The position numbers and the translations under genes are program-made. Positions 8,183 to 14,740 of a stretch of 64,000 bases of DNA are shown one piece after another; within the stretch, counting starts at the first letter, position 1; every line of letters starts with the position of its first letter. Under the pieces are notes generated by a model. The model did no database searches and was not told the DNA's origin. It saw nothing but the letters and a program-made list of their open reading frames with translations. The stretch is from Ohtaekwangia sp036503775 (GTDB lineage Bacteria; Bacteroidota; Bacteroidia; Cytophagales; Cyclobacteriaceae): contig DASXWH010000170.1 in NCBI GenBank assembly GCA_036503775.1, forward strand, positions 35,847-99,846. Reading direction: 5' to 3'.

Positions 8183-8339
8183 TAAGGCACTTCTCTGCGA
8201 CAACGAACTTCAGGCGCTCTACAATCAATTGATCGCCTTAAAAAATGAAATGGATTCAGCTCAGCTGCAACCATCGTCTGCAACCGTGCTTAATATTTTA
8301 AGCTATTCAAAAGGGTTGCAGGAAAAAAGAAGTTCGTAA
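8103..8339 (+). CDS. Small anti-sigma-like protein overlapping the sigma factor gene
   Basis: A 78-residue ORF beginning inside the 3' end of the sigma factor gene in a different frame (80-base overlap). Its N-terminus, TDLIRYLYHETTEEESREID, resembles the start of zinc-finger-like anti-sigma domains (pattern: YLYxExxEEExxxIxxxLxxD). No transmembrane segment and no HxxxCxxC zinc motif are present, so if it binds the sigma factor it does so as a soluble protein. The call rests on position and this N-terminal pattern. The length, the overlap and the helical, charged composition suggest a translationally coupled regulator. Confidence 0.65.
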   Translation: MIKTFTQTDLIRYLYHETTEEESREIDKALLCDNELQALYNQLIALKNEMDSAQLQPSSATVLNILSYSKGLQEKRSS

Positions 8340-8427
8340 GAGCAAAAATTCCTGAATTTATTTTTTGCGCGATGCGCATGCATTTGTGAGCGGAACTGCT
8401 ATGCCGGTTGCAGTTGAAGCGTATGCA

Positions 8428-9009
8428 TTATTTCTCCCATTGGAGGGTATTGATTAAATGCATTATATCTTTCTTCATGTATTCAATAGCCGGTGCCAGA
8501 GAATCATTTGAAACCTGGGTGTTAAAATACAGGGCACCCCGCATAAAATTTTTGGTGGAGTCGGTTATAGTAAATTGAAACTGACTGGGCACTTCACCTT
8601 CCAATTCTGCTATTACCGCAGTTTTTCCATCCGGTGTCCGGGTAATTATTTCATTTATGGCGTAGGCCTTAATCTGATGTTTTGCTGTAAGTGTGTAGGA
8701 ATCGTCTAAAAACTCCTTTAATAGCTGCTTATCATTCTTCAGATTCTTGTAGGTGATATGAATGTTGGATTTCAGGTTGGGATAATAGATCTCAATCCAG
8801 AACCTCTCCCTGATATTGGAAGTATCCGGCAAAAGCTTTGCATGTGCAGAGTACTCAAAACTATAGGGAAGAGAATCAGGCAACGAGGTATAAACCGGTT
8901 CTGGTAAAACCAGTCTGTTGTAACCCAATGGTTTTGGCAAATAGTCACGGGTACAGGACGTAAAACCGAGAACGAGTAGAAAAAATGAAATGATTTTCAA
9001 TTGGTTCAT
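8428..9009 (-). CDS. gldD: Gliding motility lipoprotein GldD
   Basis: About 193 residues from the ATG at 9007-9009. A lipoprotein signal (MNQLKIISFFLLVLGFTSC) is followed by the family's opening YLPKPLGYNRLVLPEP and PYSFEYSAHAKLL. GldD is a cell-envelope lipoprotein required for gliding in Flavobacterium johnsoniae and is part of the GldA-N set. A longer in-frame reading to 9045 overlaps gldE and is less likely. It lies 7 bases downstream of gldE in the conserved order mutY-ssb-gldE-gldD on the minus strand, which strongly supports the assignment. Confidence 0.92.
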   Translation of the reverse strand: MNQLKIISFFLLVLGFTSCTRDYLPKPLGYNRLVLPEPVYTSLPDSLPYSFEYSAHAKLLPDTSNIRERFWIEIYYPNLKSNIHITYKNLKNDKQLLKEFLDDSYTLTAKHQIKAYAINEIITRTPDGKTAVIAELEGEVPSQFQFTITDSTKNFMRGALYFNTQVSNDSLAPAIEYMKKDIMHLINTLQWEK

Positions 9010-9016
9010 TTGAATT

Positions 9017-10039
9017 CTAGGGCTTGACTTCATCAAACTCGTCATTAATATCTCCTATTATTTCTTCAATAACATCCTCCAGTGTAATTATTCCGCTAAC
9101 CCGTTTCTGATCATCCAGAACGAGCGCAATGTGAATACGTTTTTCCTGAAATTCTTTCAATAACGAATCCAGCCTTTTGTTCTCACTGACAAAGAAACCC
9201 GGGCGTAAAAGTTTTTGCCATTCGAAGGTTGCATCGCGATCAAGGAAAGGTAGCAGATCTTTGCTGTACAAGACCCCCTCCAGTTGATCAGTCAGGTTTT
9301 TAAAAACCGGCACCCGGGAGAATCCAAAAGTGTTGATCTTTTGAAGTAACTCATGAAAGTTCAACCCAATATTTAATGCTGCAATATCGGCCCGGCCATG
9401 CATTACCTCCTTGACCTGAAGCGCACTAAATGCAACAATACCTTTTAAAATTTCTTTTTGATCTGATTCATCATCCTTAATAGTTCGTTCGAGGGCACTG
9501 CTGATTTCTTCCCGTAGCTGATCTGGTTTGTTGATCCTGCGATTTAATATCGAGTCTGTTTTTAACAGCGGAGAAGTTACCGGTTTACACAGCATCACCG
9601 CAGATTTCATAATGCGGGAACCCATTTTTACACTTTGCTCCAGGCTTTTTACTCCTATTCCTTTTGAAAAAAACTTACCTGCAACTTCGATTGTCAGAAT
9701 CAAAAGAAATCCGCATAGTATGGCTGTTATAAGTGATACAGATGAGGTTAGTGAATAAAAAAGAACTATTACCGAAAGCAACATACTGAGGTTGGTCAGC
9801 ATATCTAGCACCTTCCATGTCATCAGGTATAATCGAAGTTGATCATGCACCTGTTTTAAATTCCACGAAAGCGTATTACCATCTTTATCACCAGCAGCAT
9901 CTTTTGACTTTAAAAGGATAACCTCAACAACGGCAAGAGCCAGACTGATGAGAATCAATATAAAAAAAGCAAAGCCCAGCGCGTAAAGCTCCGGGCCCGA
10001 CTGTAAAATTTGTAAGCTATGACTGGGAGGTTCGTCCAA
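9017..10039 (-). CDS. gldE: Gliding motility protein GldE (CNNM/hemolysin-C-type, CBS pair)
   Basis: A 340-residue membrane protein. An N-terminal DUF21-like region with several transmembrane helices (residues 15-155) is followed by a CBS pair (about 200-335: VKEVMHGRADIAAL and LDDQKRVSGIITLEDVIEEI). The domain plan is that of HlyC/CorC/CNNM proteins; GldE is the gliding-associated branch, working with GldD. The start codon is TTG (10037-10039), giving MDEPPSHS, which agrees with the short Pro-rich N-terminus of known GldE proteins; no ATG gives a better start. The usual C-terminal CorC_HlyC domain is absent. Confidence 0.92.
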   Translation of the reverse strand: MDEPPSHSLQILQSGPELYALGFAFFILILISLALAVVEVILLKSKDAAGDKDGNTLSWNLKQVHDQLRLYLMTWKVLDMLTNLSMLLSVIVLFYSLTSSVSLITAILCGFLLILTIEVAGKFFSKGIGVKSLEQSVKMGSRIMKSAVMLCKPVTSPLLKTDSILNRRINKPDQLREEISSALERTIKDDESDQKEILKGIVAFSALQVKEVMHGRADIAALNIGLNFHELLQKINTFGFSRVPVFKNLTDQLEGVLYSKDLLPFLDRDATFEWQKLLRPGFFVSENKRLDSLLKEFQEKRIHIALVLDDQKRVSGIITLEDVIEEIIGDINDEFDEVKP

Positions 10040-10057
10040 GCTGATTAGCTTTTATAT

Positions 10058-10495
10058 TTAAAAAGGCAAATCATCGGTGCTGTGGTCAGCAGAAGCTGTG
10101 GCCTTTATACCTTCTGTGACATTACCACTTTCAGCATTGGCATAGGGTGAACCACCAACGGTTGATCGTGGCGACAACATATTCATATTGTCCGCAACAA
10201 TTTCCGTAGTGTATCGCGTCACGCCATCTTTTTCCCATGAGCGCGTACGCAGCTTACCTTCGATATAAACCATGTCACCCTTGTGCAAATACTTTTGTGT
10301 AATTTCTGCAAGTGCTCTCCATACAACAATGTTGTGCCATTCCGTTACTTCTTTCTTTTCTCCGGTGGTGCGATCTTTATAGCTTTCGGAAGTAGCAATA
10401 CTAAAATTTGCTACAACTGCTCCGTTATCAAGGTTTCTGACTTCGGGATCTTTGCCTAAACGGCCGATGAGTATTACTTTGTTTACGCCTGACAT
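10058..10495 (-). CDS. ssb: Single-stranded DNA-binding protein
   Basis: 145 residues from the ATG at 10493-10495 (MSGVNKVILIGRLGKDPEVR). An OB fold covers residues 1-110, with the typical TEWHNIVVWRALAEITQKYL and GDMVYIEGKLRTRSW. A flexible linker then leads to the acidic tip DDLPF that recruits partner proteins. It coats single-stranded DNA in replication and repair. The in-frame extension upstream to 10567 is rich in hydrophobic and odd residues and is not part of the gene. It lies between mutY (72 bases upstream) and gldE. Confidence 0.96.
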   Translation of the reverse strand: MSGVNKVILIGRLGKDPEVRNLDNGAVVANFSIATSESYKDRTTGEKKEVTEWHNIVVWRALAEITQKYLHKGDMVYIEGKLRTRSWEKDGVTRYTTEIVADNMNMLSPRSTVGGSPYANAESGNVTEGIKATASADHSTDDLPF

Positions 10496-10567
10496 ATAAT
10501 TGATTTTTATTTTTTCGATCAGAATTCCGGAAAGGAATATGAAACAAAAGTACCAATCTTGAGTCAA

Positions 10568-11626
10568 CTATAAAAGGTCGTGATCTTTGAGGAAACGAGT
10601 TATCAAAACCGGTTTTGGAAGCTGGTCAATCTGCTTTAAACTGTAGTACTTAAATCCCTTTGTTGAAGGAATAGTCTTTCTGTTGTCGTTCACAACAATG
10701 AAAGAGGCTTGAATGATCTGATGGGAAAGGACGTGTTTATACTTCTTGGAACTAAAAATAATATGCTGAGATTTTATGCCTTTTAACATGGTCTGATCAT
10801 GCAGAAGTTTGTCTGATTTAGCAGACCGCTTGGTTTCAATCAGATAAAAATCAAATAGCCCCTGCCAGATATCTTTACCTTCTCTTTTTTTCATGAGCAG
10901 GGATTTGCCTTTTTTGAAAACCACATAATTGAAATATCGGTTTCGAGCTGTCTTTCCTTTTATTTTTACAGGAAGCTGCTTTTGTAGATCATTCTTTGCG
11001 GCTACACAACCCGATACCAGAACACAAGATTGACAATCCGGATTTTTGGGCGTGCAGTTAAGAGCGCCAAACTCCATTATAGCCTGATTGTGTTCATCGG
11101 GAATTTTCTGACTGATCAGCTCATTTGCCAGCGTAGTGAAAAGTGCTTTTCCTTCAGGACCATTAATTTCCTTTTCTATTCCAAATACCCTGGCTAAAAC
11201 ACGCAATACGTTTCCGTCAACAACGGCTACAGGCTGCTTTGATGAAAAAGATGCTATTGCTGCAGCGGTGTAATGGCCAATGCCGGGAAGAGACAGAAGC
11301 GTATCAAATTGAGTAGGAAAGACTCCCTTGAATTGAGTTACTACTATTTTAGCACACTTATGAAGGTTTCGGCCACGGGTGTAATAACCTAATCCTTGCC
11401 ATAAACGCAGTACTTCCTGTTCACTCGCATTGGCGAGATCTTTAACCGTAGGGAATTTTTCAACAAATTTTATGTAGTATGGAAGTCCCTGAACAACCCG
11501 GGTTTGTTGCAAAATGATCTCCGATAACCATATCTTATAAGGGTCTTTCGTGTTTCGCCAGGGAAGATCACGTTTGTTAAGCCGATACCATTCAACGACT
11601 TTATCAGAGAAATATCGTTTGTCCAT
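10568..11626 (-). CDS. mutY: A/G-specific adenine glycosylase
   Basis: 352 residues. It removes adenine mispaired with 8-oxoguanine. Visible features: catalytic E36 in WLSEIILQQTRV, the helix-hairpin-helix LPGIGHYTAAAI at 113-124, catalytic D137 in VAVVDGNVLRVLARVFG, and the [4Fe-4S] cysteines C191, C198, C201 and C207 (spacing 6, 2, 5). The C-terminal 120 residues form the NUDIX-like 8-oxoG recognition domain. An AGGAGG sequence sits directly against the start codon, too close to act as a normal Shine-Dalgarno site. It is the first gene of the mutY-ssb-gldE-gldD group and divergent from the HU gene. Confidence 0.96.
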   Translation of the reverse strand: MDKRYFSDKVVEWYRLNKRDLPWRNTKDPYKIWLSEIILQQTRVVQGLPYYIKFVEKFPTVKDLANASEQEVLRLWQGLGYYTRGRNLHKCAKIVVTQFKGVFPTQFDTLLSLPGIGHYTAAAIASFSSKQPVAVVDGNVLRVLARVFGIEKEINGPEGKALFTTLANELISQKIPDEHNQAIMEFGALNCTPKNPDCQSCVLVSGCVAAKNDLQKQLPVKIKGKTARNRYFNYVVFKKGKSLLMKKREGKDIWQGLFDFYLIETKRSAKSDKLLHDQTMLKGIKSQHIIFSSKKYKHVLSHQIIQASFIVVNDNRKTIPSTKGFKYYSLKQIDQLPKPVLITRFLKDHDLL

Positions 11627-11680
11627 CCTCCTGATTATCAGATTTTTTCAATATTCATTTTTAAATCTACGGGCGGCTTA

Positions 11681-11688
11681 TAAATTTG
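11681..11688 (+). promoter_or_regulatory. -7 element (TAnnTTTG) of the HU gene; decides the start codon
   Basis: TAAATTTG matches the Bacteroidota -7 consensus exactly. The -33 region has only a T-run where TTG is expected. Transcription from here would start near 11695, so the TTG codon at 11686 cannot begin the protein, and GTG at 11725 is the sensible start. Confidence 0.55.
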
Positions 11689-11724
11689 CCAACCCAAAAA
11701 AAATCGACTCAAAAATATAATACT

Positions 11725-12060
11725 GTGACCAAAGCAGATATCATCAACGAAATTGCTGACAAGACCGGGGTAGACAAAGCCGATGTGACAGCGTCAGTAG
11801 AAGCCTTTTTCAGTGTAATTAAGAATTCCATGGCCAGTGGAAATAACATTTACATCCGGGGATTTGGCAGCTTTATTAACAAGAAGCGCAAGAAGAAAAT
11901 TGCCCGGAATATCTCACGCAATACCGCTTTGGTAATAGATGAACATTACGTTCCTGCCTTCAAACCAGCTAAAATCTTTGTAAGCAAGATCAAAAGCAGC
12001 GAAAAGGTCAAATTACTGGCAGACCGCCCCGAAAACCTTAAGGAAGAGGATGTTGATTAA
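11725..12060 (+). CDS. HU-family DNA-binding protein with C-terminal extension
   Basis: About 111 residues from the GTG at 11725, giving the canonical HU N-terminus MTKADIINEIADKTGVDKAD. The DNA-binding arm and saddle follow (IYIRGFGSFINKKRKKKIARN, FKPAKIFVSKI). After the normal HU end near residue 92 comes a charged tail ending LKEEDVD. A TTG start at 11686 is also open, but it lies within the -7 promoter element. HU proteins bend and compact DNA. The TPR-protein gene follows 41 bases later, so the two are probably co-transcribed. Confidence 0.9.
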   Translation: MTKADIINEIADKTGVDKADVTASVEAFFSVIKNSMASGNNIYIRGFGSFINKKRKKKIARNISRNTALVIDEHYVPAFKPAKIFVSKIKSSEKVKLLADRPENLKEEDVD

Positions 12061-12101
12061 CTGTTTTCGCGCCTTCTGGTGCGAAAGCATTCTTACCTGA
12101 G

Positions 12102-12914
12102 ATGTTAAAAACAAGAATTATACTTTTGGTTGTCTGTATTGCCCTTATTTCAGGGCTTTTTATGTTGCCTAAAGTAGTCGTAGAAAACGACAATTCTTTA
12201 GCGAAGTCCACACCGGCAGATTCTGTTTCAAACCAGATTACAGCTCATATCAATGCGCCCAAAGAAGTGGAAGAGGCAATAGCCCAGGTTCGGGCTTTGT
12301 ACCTGACCAATTCGGGGAAAGAAAAAAATGCTATCTTTGCCGACTCTTTAGCAAACCTGTATAAGGTTGCTGGCAAATTTGACAGCGCAGCATGGTTTTC
12401 TGAAGAGGCATCGAAGTTCTTTAACACAACTGAAAGCTGGATTAAGGCCGGAGATCTTTACTACGAAGCATATACTTTTGCGGTAGATCAGGGTAAGCAA
12501 AATCAACTTGCTGCTAAAGCACAGTCATACTACACAAAAGTACTGGATGAAAATCCGGGAAATCTTGATGTAAAGACAAAACTGGCTATGACCTATCTCA
12601 CCTCATCCAGCCCAATGCAAGGAATAACCTTGTTACGGGAAGTGCTCGCTGAGGATCCGAAGAATGAACTCGCTCTCTTTAATATGGGAATGTTGTCGGT
12701 TCAGTCCGGACAAGATGAAAAAGCGGTTGACCGCCTTCAGGAATTGATAAAAATCAATCCTCAGCATACACAAGGCCAGTTACTGTTAGGTATTGCATTT
12801 ATGAATCTGGGAAAAAAGAAGGATGCAAGAGAACAGTTCGAAAAAGTGAAACAACTGGATAATGATCCGTCAGTACAAGCTGCTGTGGATTCTTATCTAA
12901 AGGATTTAAAATAA
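12102..12914 (+). CDS. Membrane-anchored TPR-repeat protein
   Basis: 270 residues. One N-terminal transmembrane segment (TRIILLVVCIALISGLFMLP) anchors a periplasmic or cytoplasmic-face domain of tetratricopeptide repeats: helical repeats from about residue 110, including AKAQSYYTKVLDENPGNLDVKT, ALFNMGMLSVQSGQDEKAVDRL and ALGIAF-like segments near the C-terminus. TPRs are protein-docking surfaces; no enzymatic domain is seen. The arrangement HU, TPR protein, RNase G is common in Bacteroidota. What it binds is unknown. Confidence 0.8.
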   Translation: MLKTRIILLVVCIALISGLFMLPKVVVENDNSLAKSTPADSVSNQITAHINAPKEVEEAIAQVRALYLTNSGKEKNAIFADSLANLYKVAGKFDSAAWFSEEASKFFNTTESWIKAGDLYYEAYTFAVDQGKQNQLAAKAQSYYTKVLDENPGNLDVKTKLAMTYLTSSSPMQGITLLREVLAEDPKNELALFNMGMLSVQSGQDEKAVDRLQELIKINPQHTQGQLLLGIAFMNLGKKKDAREQFEKVKQLDNDPSVQAAVDSYLKDLK

Positions 12915-12957
12915 TTGTTTAACAATCCCGGCTCGTACGGGAACAAAAAGCATTACT

Positions 12958-13047
12958 ATGCCAAGCGGAAAGAAAAGAAAGAAGCATAAGATGGCAACGC
13001 ACAAGCGTAAGAAGCGTCTTAGAAAAAACAGACATAAGAAGAAATAA
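12958..13047 (+). CDS. 29-aa highly basic protein, COX24/AURKAIP1 (bS22/mS38-like) type
   Basis: A 29-residue ORF starting MPSGKKRKKHKMATHKRKKR and ending KKK; about two-thirds of its residues are Lys, Arg or His. It fits the COX24/AURKAIP1 family of tiny ribosomal proteins (mitochondrial mS38, mycobacterial bS22), which insert into rRNA near the decoding centre. The ATG is preceded by an A-rich stretch (GGGAACAAAAAGCATTACT), as is usual here. It sits alone in the 224-base gap between the TPR and RNase G genes, so translation and RNA metabolism are its context. The family call comes from sequence pattern only. Confidence 0.75.
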   Translation: MPSGKKRKKHKMATHKRKKRLRKNRHKKK

Positions 13048-13138
13048 CCGGGCCACCGGCTATTGTGCTCATTTCTCGGAATGAAGGTGAGCACGCTTCA
13101 ACTATACACATCATTTTTTACATTTTAATATTTATCCT

Positions 13139-14692
13139 TTGAGTAACGAACTAATTATTAGTGCAACTCAGGATGGATGTCGTATAGCCCTTCTTAAAGA
13201 CAAGACGCTTGTTGAATTCCACAATGAGGAAGAAGGAAGCAAGTTTGCAGTAGGAGACATTTACCTGGGCACTGTTAAAAAAGTAGTTCAGGGGCTGAAT
13301 GCAGCCTTCATAGATGTTGGTTACGACAAAGATGCTTTTTTACATTACCTCGATCTGGGACCGCAGTTTAGCTCACTCCAAAAGTTTACTAAGCTCGTTC
13401 GAACAAAAAAGATCAATGGTGGAAAGCTCGACAAATTCAAAACGGAACAGGATATTGACAAGCATGGGAAAATTACCCAGCAGTTGTCCAAAGGACAACT
13501 TATTCCGGTTCAGATTGTAAAAGAGCCAATTTCAACAAAAGGGCCACGACTATCCTGTGAGTTATCATTAGCCGGACGATACCTGGTATTGGTGCCATTT
13601 TCCAATGCGGTAAGCGTATCAAAAAAAATTACCAGTAGCGAAGAACGTAAACGGCTTCTTCGCCTGATCCAATCTATCAAGCCAGAAAATTTTGGCGTAA
13701 TCATCCGCACTGTAGCAGAAGGAAAAGAGGTAGCAGAACTGGATCGCGACCTTCGTTCTATGGTTAAGACGTGGGAGGAGGGCATGACCAGAATGGTAAC
13801 AGCCAATCCCCGCGACAAAGTCATTGGTGAGTTGAGCAAAACTTCATCTCTGCTGAGAGACATGCTCAATGAATCTTTTGACAATGTTCATGTTGATGAC
13901 AAGAAGATTTTTGAGGACGTTAAGAATTACGTCCGCACCATTGCTCCCGATAAAGAGAAGATTGTTAAACTGTATTCCGGCAAGGCCAAGATCTTTGAAC
14001 ATTACGGAATTGAAAAGCAGATAAAATCTGCCTTTGGACAGACGGTGAGCCTTAAAGGCGGTGGCTATCTTATCATCGAACACACCGAAGCGTTACATGT
14101 TATCGATGTAAACAGTGGTAACAAATCCAACCGGGAAGAGAATCAGGAGACAACTGCACTTTCCGTAAACCTTGAAGCTGCCCGTGAAATTGCAAGGCAA
14201 CTGCGCCTTCGCGATATGGGTGGTATTATCGTGGTGGACTTCATTGATATGAGGAGCCAGGATAACAAAAAGCTCATTTACAAGACGGTTCGTGAGGAGA
14301 TGGATCAGGACAAGGCAAAATCAACTGTTCTTCCTCTTTCAAAATTCGGATTGATGCAAATCACGCGGGAGCGTGTTCGCCCCCAGATGAATATCACGAC
14401 CAAGGAGGTTTGCCCGACTTGTAACGGAACTGGAAAGATTACAGCGTCAATTTTAGTTTCAGATATCATCGAAAAGCACATCGATCATTTGCTCCTCAAG
14501 CAAAACGAAAAGAAGCTTGTGCTGGCATTGCATCCGTATCTGTACGCATACTTCACTAATGGTTTTATTTCCCAACGCATGAAATGGTATTTTAAATACA
14601 AGCGGTGGATTAACATGGTGAGCGACACATCCATGGCCATTACAGAGTTTAAGTTTTTGAATAAGGAAGGAGAAGAGATTCAACTTTCATAA
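13139..14692 (+). CDS. rng: Ribonuclease E/G family endoribonuclease
   Basis: 517 residues, the RNase G-type catalytic core. The N-terminal S1 domain is at about 35-130 (GDIYLGTVKKVVQGLNAAFI). The DNase I-like active site carries DVNSGNKS near 325 and VVDFIDMR near 375, with the metal-binding Asp residues. The zinc-link CPTCNGTGK near 425 joins dimers. It processes rRNA and decays mRNA. The start codon is TTG at 13139, giving MSNELIISATQDG, which matches the conserved N-terminus; no ATG does. It is followed directly by a strong terminator. Confidence 0.95.
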   Translation: MSNELIISATQDGCRIALLKDKTLVEFHNEEEGSKFAVGDIYLGTVKKVVQGLNAAFIDVGYDKDAFLHYLDLGPQFSSLQKFTKLVRTKKINGGKLDKFKTEQDIDKHGKITQQLSKGQLIPVQIVKEPISTKGPRLSCELSLAGRYLVLVPFSNAVSVSKKITSSEERKRLLRLIQSIKPENFGVIIRTVAEGKEVAELDRDLRSMVKTWEEGMTRMVTANPRDKVIGELSKTSSLLRDMLNESFDNVHVDDKKIFEDVKNYVRTIAPDKEKIVKLYSGKAKIFEHYGIEKQIKSAFGQTVSLKGGGYLIIEHTEALHVIDVNSGNKSNREENQETTALSVNLEAAREIARQLRLRDMGGIIVVDFIDMRSQDNKKLIYKTVREEMDQDKAKSTVLPLSKFGLMQITRERVRPQMNITTKEVCPTCNGTGKITASILVSDIIEKHIDHLLLKQNEKKLVLALHPYLYAYFTNGFISQRMKWYFKYKRWINMVSDTSMAITEFKFLNKEGEEIQLS

Positions 14693-14695
14693 AAA

Positions 14696-14726
14696 GAGAA
14701 GGCCAGCAAATGCTGGCCTTCTTGCT
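14696..14726. terminator. Bidirectional terminator between rng and the SprB-repeat gene
   Basis: Stem AGAAGGCCAGCA / TGCTGGCCTTCT with a 2-base loop. T-rich on the plus strand (after rng) and CTCTTTTT on the minus strand (after the convergent 14741-17542 gene). Confidence 0.85.
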
Positions 14727-14740
14727 TATAGATAGTGGGG

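Noticed and set aside
11686..11724. Longer HU reading from a TTG at 11686
   Set aside because: It overlaps an exact -7 promoter element (TAAATTTG), so it would lie upstream of the transcription start; the GTG at 11725 gives the canonical HU N-terminus.
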